Source of the DNA: Tetrahymena thermophila SB210
Taxonomy: Eukaryota > Ciliophora > Oligohymenophorea > Hymenostomatida > Tetrahymenidae
Assembly: GCF_000189635.1 (NCBI RefSeq)
Contig: NW_002475959.1
Span: forward strand, 248,001 to 312,000
Direction of reading: 5' to 3'
Length of the DNA stretch: 64,000 nt
A program made the position numbers and the translations under genes. The notes beneath the pieces were generated by a model. The model made no database searches. It was given only the letters and a program-made list of their open reading frames with translations, and was not told the origin of the DNA. How positions within the stretch are numbered: the first letter of the stretch is position 1; every line of letters starts with the position of its first letter. Shown in pieces: positions 53,601 through 64,000 of this stretch.

Positions 53601-56600
53601 ATTCTGATTATAATTAATGAGTTCATTTAACTTATAAAGCTTATAAAGTTATATAAAGGAACAATTGATAGCATATCTGAAATTTAATATGATAGATGTA
53701 AAAAATAAAATTAATATGAATTATTTTTTAATAAAAAATTATAAAATTTTTGCTTTTAATTATAAAATTAAAAATAGAATTTCTCTTAAATTAAAAAAAA
53801 TATTTAATTCACTATTTTTAAATTAAAAGCTTAACTTTAAGTGGCTGCTGCTAATAGATTCTCAGAAAATAAACACTCTTTAAAAATTTTCTAAAAAAGA
53901 AAAGAGAAAGTTTTTATAAAGATTCTTTTAGAAATTTTGATAATTATTCCTTTTTGTCTGATCTTCGATTTGCTTTAAATAGAAGGAATAAGAACGAGGT
54001 TTGAGCTCATATTTCTTTAGTTAATTAGAGTTATTCCATTTTGCAGAATATTCAATGTTCTTTCATCATTAAAAAAAAAAAATATCTATTTGTGTAGAGT
54101 TATTGAAACTCTTTTAGTATATGTTTTATTCTGTCATTTACTTGGAAGCCTATTTATAGTTTTAGGAAAAATAGAAACAGATTTTAACGCCTCTTGGATG
54201 ATTAAAGTTCCTGCTCCACAAGCTTAATTTCCAAATAATATAGTAATAATTTTCATTCATAAAAAATATAAATAAATAATTACATTTTAATTTTAAAAGA
54301 GAATTCAATTATCAATAAGCAATAGAAGTTTATACTTGCATGCTATATATTGGGCATATGTAACTACATCTCATGTGGGGGTTGGAGATGTAACTGGAGT
54401 TAATTTAAGAGAAAAGATTTTTAGTATTTTTGTTATGTACATATCAACCTTCACACATATCATAATATTTGGAAATCTTGCCTCTATGGCAAAAGAAGCT
54501 GCTTTCATGCTAAAGATTAAACTTGATTAAAAATATGAAAAAATATTTTAAACTGTTAGTCTTTTGAATGTTACTTCCTTTAATATATAAGTTGAAGTAA
54601 TTTTAATAAATAAAATATAAAATTTACTTTATTTCTTTAAAATATTTAGAGTTATATAAAGTTTATTTGGAATGACTCTTATGGCTTAGATGAAAATCAA
54701 ATTTTAGAGAAGTTGCCTTTTTATTTGAAAGTTGAAATCCTCAAAAAACGATACAAAAAATGTATAAATAAAGCATTTCTTTTCAAATCTAATTCCTGGT
54801 AAGTGGATATGAACATTGTTCACTCAATTCTGAGATTTATGAAAGTCAAAATATTCTTAACAAATGATATAATTGCAGAAGCAGGCAAGTCTTACCAAGA
54901 TTTGTACATCTTTTTACAAGGAAAATATGTTGCCTATCAATTAAATGGCAAAAAAGCATATGAGGCACACGCAGGAGGTTTTTTTGGAGGATCTTAAACT
55001 GATTTACCTCTAACATTATATTATCAAGCCAAGTAAATAACTAAATCTAAAAATTTTCTTAACGAAATTTTATTTAAATAGAAATATCTGCAAGGTAGGA
55101 GTTATAGACAAATAGTATGTGAAATATTTAAAACAAGTATTCCCCGATTGGTATGAAAAGATAATGGGCAAGTAAAAAAAAAACTATTAAAGCTATCTTC
55201 TAGATTTAAGTTATTTCTAGGATTGTTATGTATTTTCCTAACAATAAACCTAAAATAGATATATCATGAACAATAAAAATCATTTAATAGATTATCACTA
55301 CAGTGAAAAGCTTTTAGATCACTATAAATAAGTGGCATCTAACTTTTTTGAAGTAGAAGTGGCAAATAATTCACATGATAACAATAATAATTTACAAAGC
55401 ATTTAAATTTTAAATTAAATTAATACATCTGATGAAGATGATTTTGAAAACGCAGAATAAATGAAAAACTAAGAGGAATTTGATAGCAACATTAAATATT
55501 CTTAGAAAGAAATTGAAGGAATCAAATAATGGAAAAAAAGAATAGCTGAAAGAAACATAAGTATAGCGTGGGATATCTCAAATATTTCTGTTCATAAAAG
55601 CTAAAGCCAAATTGAAGTATGCTAAATATAAATTTATAATTATATAATTTATTAATTGATTTCTTTTACAAATTTAGAATAATGTATTGAAAAATGGATC
55701 TTTTGATAAACCCTATATTATTTGTCTGCCATATTAAAAAAGCTCAGATTAATCTTTTTAAAATAACAAAGACATGATTATTCTCCATTTTAATTACATA
55801 TACAAATTAGCCTTCATTAAAGATAATGAGTATAACTACTTCTTACATCCTTACTCTTCAGCTTCTTATTATGTCTAAATTATCAACCTTATTTTCACGA
55901 TTTATAGTCTTATTTTCACACCTATTTATGTCTTTTTCGGGCTTTAAATTTCTATTTTACCTTTAGTCTTTGAGGTATTTTTATTTACTTTTTTTATCAT
56001 AATTAAAGTATTAAGCAACATTACCTATTAAATAATATAATAAACTAGCTAAATATCAATTCATACACATAAAAAAAATTAACTTTTATTGGTATAACTT
56101 AAGAATTAATTCATACATTTTAGGATGAAACTTTAAAAGCTTTTAATTAATTTACAATTAATCATTAGCGTGTTTAGATCCAATATTTTAGCTGATTCAT
56201 AATTAATCGGTTAAACCAGTTATTCAAACAAAATTACATAGCATATTTTAATTATTTTAATGTTATATTTATTTTTAAAATATTTAATTTGATATATTTT
56301 ACTTATTAAAGATTATTCATACTATGTATTTGTTTGTTGAACTCTTTATAGATTTGAGAACGCCATACTTCAAACAAGGATTGTTGGTAGCAAATAGTAG
56401 AAAAATTTTTACTTATTTATGGGAAAAAAAGAACTTAAAACTAAGACTAACTTGTTTATTTCCTCTTAATATTATTCTTTGGTAAATAAGCTAAGATTAT
56501 CAAGAGAGATCTTTTACCTTAAAACTTGTTTTCGTTTTACTCAGAGGCATACGATTATTATAAATATTTAATTTAGATGCTATTCTTGTTAGAATTTAAA

Positions 56601-58133
56601 CGCATAATAAATCTAAACAAAAAGCACTAGGCATGCTTGTAGGTTTTTTGCATGTGTTAATTATGTGGCACTATTTTTCTTCACTATGGGTTTGGTATGC
56701 TTACAACATCTCAGTTCCTAATTTTGTAAATATTATCCATATTACACTTTTTTCAAATATTATGTCAAATAAATAAATTTATTAAAATTTTTTCTATGTG
56801 TATATAATTAGCCTGATTTAAATTGGGTCTTGGCAAATAATTTACAAGATGCTGATTTAATTAAAAAAATACTCAATGGGCTTTTTTTTGTTATGAGTAT
56901 TGCCACAACTTGTGGATATCCAACGATGAAATCTAATAATGACATAGAGAAAATATTCTTCATATTTGCTATTTATTTTGGAGATGCAATTATTGCCTAT
57001 GATTTTGGTTTGATTGCTACCCAGTCATTACTTTTACCATAGAAATACTAAGAGATAGACAAAAAAATTAAGTAATTTAACATACTGTAGATACTTAACA
57101 ATTAAGGCAGATATTTCATAAAAAACTTTTTTTGTGTTGTCATAATTAAAGTTAAATTTTAAGTTTTTAATTTTAAAATCAATCAACCTTAATTATTGAG
57201 AAGCTACAATATTTTTACTTTATAGGATAGTATTCAATTTTAATTAATTTAAAATAAATCTTAGGTAATTTAAAATATTGCTAAATATTGGTATTGATCA
57301 CAGTAAAAATAGCAGCATAATAAAACTTAACAAAAAAATTGAACTTTCATATCTATACAAACTATACTCAAATTTATATGTCGAATAATAGCTGAAATCG
57401 ATATAGTATTTGATACCTTAAACACTGGTGAATATAATTTAATTCATAATATTTATTTTAAATTGAATCTATTTTTTAATAAATAGTACGACCAATTATT
57501 TTAAAGTCATTAATCTAATTATCTACAAAAGATACCAATATTACTGGAGCTTTCTAAATCCATTCACTTTAGAAATATTTAAAAGCATATTGAACTTAAA
57601 GTTTTTTTACCATATGATTTTGTAACTAAGAAGGATTCTTAAAACAGTTATTTGTGTTTTGTAAGCAAAGGTAATGTGAATATTCTTTCTCCCAAAGAAA
57701 ATGCAGTTATCTAAGTATTAAATGAAGGTGACTTTTTTAGCTAAGTTACTTTAACTAAATATGGTAAAAGCTCTTCTTGTCCCATTTACACATCAAACAT
57801 TGCAGAGATAGTTTAAATTAAGCATAAAAACGTTAGGTTGATGTTTCAAATTTTCCCAGAGTTTAAAAACACAATTTATAAATATGGTAAAAAATTTTTT
57901 TAATTTAAATATTTTATTTAAATTTATTTCATTAATCAAAAGCAAGGAAATAAATTTGTGTGCCTGTTACATAAAATTAAATAAAGTTGAATCTGCTTAG
58001 TAATTATAAGGAATAAGCTTTATTGTAAGTAAATAAATATTATTCAGGTCATCTGAATAAAGGAAAAAGAGATTTAAATATGAACTCGAATATTTTTCTA
58101 CCCAAGTTTATGACTCAGAGTGATAAATATTGA
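47692..58133 (+). CDS. four-repeat cyclic-nucleotide-gated-type channel, copy 3
   Basis: Nineteen exons give 2,799 residues. ATG 47692 (ATGATTGCCAAA) is chosen because copy 4 has the matching ATGACTGCCAAA. The ATG 56 bases further on is out of frame. Repeat I (to about residue 500): pore SSFGDVYPP (48498-48524), cassette FGEIAILISQYRT intact. Repeat II (588-1046): S4 RLFRLLRLIKFRRF, pore QGAYGDIWA, C-linker, FGG cassette. A linker of ~570 residues, extremely Q/N/D/E rich, lies in one 1,909-base exon with no TGA. Repeat III (1620-2130): pore HVGVGD (54372-54389), FGGS cassette without the arginine. Repeat IV (2240-2736): pore TTCGYP (about 56905-56922), degenerate cassette. The tail after the last binding domain is only ~63 residues, against 345-570 in copies 1 and 2. 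Inference: a complete single-chain channel. Confidence 0.85.
47692..58133 (+). other. exon map of channel copy 3
   Basis: Exons: 47692-48004, 48094-48646, 48886-48995, 49098-49628, 49810-50066, 50120-50762, 50942-51275, 51332-51728, 51789-53697, 53830-54242, 54300-54596, 54650-55032, 55082-55616, 55678-55974, 56312-56725, 56812-57071, 57265-57427, 57487-57886, 57943-58133. Total 8,400 bases, divisible by three. Exons of 313, 110, 531, 643, 334, 413, 297, 383, 297, 414, 260, 163 and 400 bases are identical in length in copy 2. Confidence 0.75.
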
Positions 58134-59340
58134 AAATGTATGAGTAGCTTAAATAATTAATAACTTTATTCAATAATTAAATTAAATAATAAAAATTTTA
58201 ATGTAAATTTAATCATTCATTTTTAAATAACTAATAAATTTTTAATATTTTTTAAAAATGATTTTACTAAAATAACTTTAAAAAACTACTTTTAGAAAAA
58301 TAGACTTTCTAAAATCATATATTTGTTTTATTTATTGTTAATTATTTAGTCATCTAAGTAAAAATATAAAAATAAAATATAAAAATATAAAAAATTTTGT
58401 ATTAAATTGAGTTATAAAGATTAAAAAGAATATTTATTAGTATATTTTACTTGGTTATTTAGATTTTTTTCTAACAAAATTATTTTCTAGCTAGGTTTAA
58501 TCTACAAAAAAATACTTAATAGATTGCTAATAATGTATTTTTATAATTATTATTGATAAAATGCATTTTAAAAAAATTTCGTAATTCTTCAATCATATTT
58601 ATTAAACAAAATATTGATATATCTAATAAGTTAATTATTTAATTTTTGAAAGACTTTGTTTCGGAAATATATTAATTTACTTATCAAGAAGTAAATATTG
58701 CTATCCTTAAGAGTAATTGTTTTGAAGTAGAATTAGTAAAAATTATACCGTGTTTTGATAATTATAATCACTTCTTTCTTATTCAATTCAAATTTCTTCT
58801 CCTTGAAATATAGAAACCTTATCATTTAAGGTTGTATTAATTTTAAGACTCCAAAATTTTAGTGAATAAGGTAGTTAGTTTTTTACTCATTCATAAATTA
58901 AAAAAGTATGATTTGAGTAGAGCTCATGCTAAAAGAAATGAAGAGTAAACAAAAAAAAAATTCTATACTATTAAAAAAAACCTAAATTAAATATTTTTAT
59001 TGTGAGTTGGAACTATTTACATATAAAAACTTATTATTTAGTTTGATTGTTAGTGCGTGTAATCACTTTATATTTTTTGGATTAATTACGATGACAATAA
59101 ATGAAATATATTAGAATCAAAGACAAAGCTTGTAAGAATAAAAAAATTTGATCAATAACTTTTATTATTAAATATTCATAATCTAATAAATAATAAGCAA
59201 AAAGTAATTTATTGTATTTTATTAAAAACACTGCAACACTCCTAACACTGTAAAAGGATTTGTTATATATAAAGCAATATTTTTGCCAAAGCTCACATTA
59301 AATTATCTGATAATAACTCCATACTGAATAGAGCTAGAGG
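58134..59340. promoter_or_regulatory. spacer between channel copies 3 and 4
   Basis: A+T-rich. From about 58850 it matches the upstream flank of copy 3. The first ~700 bases show no gene and could hold the lost long C-terminal tail only as unrecognisable sequence. Confidence 0.5.
58850..59340 (+). repeat. duplicated 5' flank of channel copy 4
   Basis: Counterpart of 47240-47691, with the shared landmark TAGTTTGATTGTTAGTGCGT near 59039 and TAGAGCTAGAGGATGA across the start codon. It contains small insertions relative to the copy 3 flank. Confidence 0.7.
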
Positions 59341-62300
59341 ATGACTGCCAAATAAACAGTTTTATTAAATAGATTTTATGATTTAAAATAAAAAAATGAG
59401 AATCACTCTTATCTGAAATCAACAAACTTTCTATGGAATGTTTCTATATTCATTATTGATTTATATGTTGTTTCTATTTACCAGATATGGCTTGCTTTAG
59501 ATTTAAATCCGTGTAACATGTACATAATATTAGGCATATCACTGGAGTTCATTTATTTAGTAAATCTCATTTTAGTTATTGCTATAAAAAATAAATAAAG
59601 CAATATGCGCTATTACTTCTTTACTCATTTGAAATTCAACAGTATTTATTCAAGTAAAAATAATTTTAAAATTATTATAACATAGAATTTATTTTTAACT
59701 CTTAAACAATTTATAAATTAATCTAATTTCAAAATATTTTAATTTTTTATTGCATTTTAGATTAAAGAAATAACATAGATCCAATATTTTTGTTAAATAA
59801 ATAAAAAAGGTACAGTATCATTGATGAATCTTATATCTTTAATTCCTACTCATCTGATAATAGTTGTTTATTTAAAAAAATAAGGAAATACTGATATTTA
59901 TTAGGATGTGAATTTTCCTAAAGCTCTCAACTTAGCTTTATTAACAAAGCTCATAAGGTTTTTAAATATAAAAGAATTCCTCGATAAATTTGAGCACTTA
60001 GTCAAATTTCTAGATTTTAACAAGCTCACTTTTTTTAGAATATTTGTTTCTTTATTTTAGCTTTTATAAATTACTCATTTATTTGCTTGTTGTTTTGTCT
60101 TCTATAACATATACATATAGTCTGGCTACTTTTCTGTGACTCCATATGATATTTCAGGTAATTATATGAAGTATGTAGTGGGATTATAATGGGCAGTTGA
60201 ATCTATGATAGGTTCTAGCTTTGGTGATGTTTATCCTCCTACAGATGGTGAAATATTCTTGACATTTATTTCTATGGTTGCTGGAGGTGTATTTTATTGT
60301 AAAATCTTTTCTGATTTTAGTAGTCTTCTTTAAATTAGTGAACAATTTACTCTTGAACTAAGGTAAAATAATTTTTTATACTGTAGATTAACATATTTTG
60401 GAGTAGTTTTATTCTGTTTTTAAAGAATTAAATATAAAAAAGTCAAAGTAATTTTAAAATAGTAACATCAAATTCTGATCAAATAAGCTCTAGTTTTTGA
60501 GTAATTGTTAAATGGAAATAAAGATACAATGAATATAATCTAGCATATTATCAAATTTTTTCTATTAAATGCTAAACTTATTTATTTTTATATTATCAGG
60601 TAGAAATAAAAACAGGCTTACTTGCTCGCAAACAATAAATAAGTCTCTTAAAAAACATTTGACAAAATATAATATTTCTATAACAACTTTGAAGAAGGAT
60701 AAAAAATATGTAAACATTCATAAATTAATTAACTGAAAGCTTTAATTTCAAATTAATCTAATTTAAATTATTTAATTTTACAGTAATGTATTACAGCATA
60801 ATATAAGAACTTCCTTCTCAATTAAAGCATGAGGTGGTATTAAAATTCTAATAGAACTTAGTGCAAAATGTGTAAATCTTTAATTTGGGATAAGCCGAGT
60901 TTGTTGCTAAAATGCTCAAAAAAATGTATCCTCAAGTAGCTGTAAAAGATGATTTTGTATTAAAAATGGGAGAATCAGCCTAAGACTTTTACATTTTAGC
61001 GAAAGGCCGGGTAGAGATAGTGAATTAAGATAAAAAGTAGGTGATTAGAGTTTTAGAGCCAGGAGCTTACTTTGGAGAAGTTGCTATCCTGATAAATTAA
61101 TATAGAACATGTTATGTCAAAGCCCAGACTGATTGCATATTTATGTGCATAAAAAAAGATGACTTTTTAAAAATTTTAAATAAATTTCCAGAAATAAAGG
61201 ACTTCCTTCTAAGAGTTGGTTAACAAAGAATGGGTGGAACTAAAAATAATGAAGACATTTTCCATAATATTGATAAATGCTAAATAAATAAATTATCTCT
61301 ATAACCATTAGAAATTAAAAGTAAAATCTTTTTGGCTTTTAATATACTGAATATATTCTCTTATATTGTTACTATAAAACTATAAATCTTATTTAAATTT
61401 TCTTAAAATTTTAAAATAAAAATAATATGAGTTTCTAATTTTTTAAATTAAATTAAAATATGTTAATATTATTTATAATATCTATAAGATACATAAAATT
61501 CGAACCATTCACTTATAAAAAGAGGACACATATAGGATACCATATAAAATAATTATTTTGCTAAAGTAGATTAATTGAACTCAAAAAGTCCTTAAAATGA
61601 CACACAAAAGTGTTAATCACAATTTCTCAGCAATGAAGAAGCTAATTTTATAGGAGAAAGTATAAATATCTCTTTCGAAAATGAAAATTTAAAGAGAAAA
61701 ATACAAAGAGTTCGAGAATAAAAAGACTTAAAAGTCTTAGTCCTGAACTAGAAGGTAATATAAATTTGTACATTTAATCAAAATATTATTTTTATTATTT
61801 TATTTAAGGTGATGATTTACTGGGCTATGATTTTGCTTATAGTTTTAACTTACAATCTTTTTTACTCTCTTTACAGTATTTTATTTAGTGAAGACTTCGC
61901 TGGTGATGTTTCTATAGTTCTAGAAGCACTAAGTTTTTTAATTAATTTTATTGACTCTCTCATATTTTCAAGACTCTCAACTTTTTCAAGAAAAGATAAT
62001 GAATTTATTTTGAGCAGTAATAAAATATTATTCAATTACTTAAATAAGGAGTTTTTCTTTGACATGTTAGCTACTGTACCTTTCTCTAACATTTATCAAT
62101 TAGTTTGCAGTGAGCAAGAGTTTTAAAATAGCTTAATTTTTATCAGACTGTTTAGGCTATTAAGATTAATCAAATTTAGGAGATTTTAGTAATATATTTA
62201 TATATTGCAAGATCAGTACAAAATTAATTTTAAGTATGCAGCTTTAATTAAACTTGCATATGTATACTTTTTCCTCAATCACCTAAATGCTGGTATCATG

Positions 62301-64000
62301 TACATACTTTGTAAATATGAATATGATAATAATTTAAGCTACTCTTTAGGAGTTTAAATGGATGGTTAATCAATTGAATAAGAAAGGCCCTTTATGATTA
62401 AAAACTTTTATGTAAATTTTCTGTATTGGTCTTTCTGCGTTAGCACTCAAGGTATAATTTATAATTTAACAGTTTAAATTAATTTAAAAATTCATATTTA
62501 TATTTAGAGTAAAAAAATAATTTCGAAGCTAGTTATTAAAAATATTGATTTATTTTATTATTTTCATAGTTATTCATATTAAAATCTTTTTTATTGTCTT
62601 AAAATAAAAATCCATATTATTGCATTAATATTTGATATAATTTTAGGAGCATATGGAGATATATGGGCTATGAGTTCATTAGAAAAGACATACTAAAATG
62701 TGACAAACATATTTTTTAAGATATTTTTCTGTTTCTTGTTTGCAAATTTAGCTTCAGTTACAACTGTATCAAAAAATAAGCTTGAACAATACTTGGAGGA
62801 GGTAGACTCTTTTAAATATTGGTCTAAGTTGATAGGGCTTTCTTCTGAAATTCAAAATAGAATTATAAAAGTTTACAATTATAGGTGGTATCATCAAAAA
62901 GGTATCGAAGATAAAGAATTAGAAGAAACCTTGCTACCAGATAACATTAAAGATAAAATTTTACACCAGAGAATGAAATTGTAATTTAAAATAAAATGCT
63001 TCTTCTATATTTTTAATATTATTTATTTTAATAAAGCATCGTTAAATTAATAAATCCGCTTCAAAATTCATAATTAGATAGTATTTTAATGCTTTTTCTT
63101 AAAAGATTTGAGAAAATTATCATCACGTAAGGAGAATTTGTTTTCTAAAAAGGAGATTTGGCTCAAGAAATTTACTTTATCGAAGAAGGAGTAGTGTAAA
63201 TAGTTAATAATAACAATAATAATGAAGAAGTCTTAGCTGAAATAAGCTAATATGGTTATTTTGGTGGATTAGAATTCATAAATATAGTTCCTTCTCTCAG
63301 AAAAATTTCTATAAAGGCTAAAACTAATACATCACTTTTTATGCTTGAACTAGATTAGTATTATCAATTACTTGAAGAATATCCATTTGCTAAGATGTTT
63401 ATACAAAACATCTATCCACAAGAACAGTCAGAAGTATTTATTTCTCTTATCTTTCTAAGCTTTAAATATAAAATTTAATTTTTATTTAATTAAAATAATT
63501 AATAGAACAACAAATAAAAGATTTTTGAAGATAGAATCTAACATATTAAATAAAATAAAAATAAAAATTTAATAGATTTAGTTGATTTTGAAAATTACTA
63601 GGTAGATAATGAAGCTAATTTAAATAATTAAGAGTTTTAGTAGATTCATTAAAAACTGAATATTGATGAGAATTACAAAATGAGAATATAATTAATTAAC
63701 CAAGAAAAATAAATCACATTTAACCAATAAATTCTATACAATAATAATAATCATAGTAACTAAATTTTGTTATACAATGATCTGATTGGCTCTGTTTGTT
63801 AAACTAAGGTGTGCTCAGAGTAAAACTATTTTTATAATTAACCAAATACTCATAATCTTTAAGATTTATAAATTACACATAAATTGTAACAACATCCTTA
63901 ATAAATTGAGTTGATGCGGTTTGATAAATAAGAACCAAACTAAATAAAAGAAGCGATATTTAGCATTTAATAAGATTAATAAATAAATTTAAATGCTCAA
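59341..64000 (+). CDS. four-repeat cyclic-nucleotide-gated-type channel, copy 4 (5' part, cut by window edge)
   Basis: ATG 59341 opens a frame nearly identical to copy 3. Exons seen: 59341-59653, 59810-60362, 60600-60709, 60784-61320, 61489-61754, 61809-62451, 62647-62980, 63037-63433 and 63506 to beyond 64000. Seven of the first eight are within 0-6 bases of the copy 3 lengths; exon 5 is 9 longer. About 1,216 residues are visible. They include repeat I with pore SSFGDVYPP (about 60211-60237) and intact cassette (FGEVAILINQYRT), and repeat II with an S4 of regularly spaced arginines, pore QGAYGD and an FGG cassette. The start of the Q/N-rich linker is visible; repeats III and IV lie outside the window. 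No premature TGA is seen, so the copy appears functional as far as it can be read. Confidence 0.82.

Noticed and set aside
20756-58133. Four-domain voltage-gated Na+/Ca2+ channel
   Set aside because: The pore loops carry G-x-G-D-like or CGYP motifs rather than single E/D/K/A filter residues, and each repeat is followed by a C-linker/cyclic-nucleotide-binding fold.
1-64000. tRNA, rRNA and other structured RNA genes
   Set aside because: I scanned the intergenic regions for the usual conserved blocks (such as GGTTCGAATCC-type arms) and saw none. A covariance-model search would be needed to exclude small RNAs.

Overview
The window reads as nuclear DNA of a ciliate, most likely a Tetrahymena-type macronuclear chromosome. 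Long coding frames appear only when TAA and TAG are read as glutamine and TGA alone as stop. Non-coding DNA is extremely A+T rich. Introns are mostly 40-470 bases, begin GTAA or similar and end AG, which argues against Paramecium with its tiny introns. All gene models here use that code, and exon phases were checked by length arithmetic wherever boundaries are given.

The first 18 kb is ordinary mixed housekeeping sequence: the 3' part of an unrecognised soluble gene (1-2798, +), a small membrane protein (3704-4436, -), an LSm3 subunit of the U6 snRNA-binding LSm ring (4994-5266, +), a small C2H2 zinc-finger gene (5951-7041, -), a ZIP-family zinc/iron transporter (8381-9835, +), a multi-pass membrane protein (10664-11800, -) and an RCC1-propeller/TIG-domain fusion (13481-17667, +). 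A 3-kb A+T-rich spacer follows, with weak coding-like fragments on the minus strand.

From 20756 to the right edge the window is one tandem array of four head-to-tail giant genes (20756-34038, 35014-46575, 47692-58133, and 59341 past the edge). Each complete copy encodes one polypeptide of about 2,800-3,300 residues. It carries four successive ion-channel repeats, and each repeat has transmembrane segments with a pore loop followed by a C-linker/cyclic-nucleotide-binding-like domain. The architecture is that of a pseudo-tetramer folded from one chain, as in the CNGK channels of sea-urchin and fish sperm. The four pore filters differ from one another (SFGD or CFGD, then AYGD or SYGD, then GVGD, then CGYP), and only the first binding domain keeps the usual phosphate-binding cassette.

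Copies 3 and 4 are the youngest pair. Their matched exons have nearly identical lengths and about 450 bases of upstream DNA are duplicated too. Copies 1 and 2 are more diverged and carry much longer C-terminal tails. The array looks like an expanding family of asymmetric, cyclic-nucleotide-responsive cation channels. The ligand, ion selectivity and cellular location cannot be read from the sequence.
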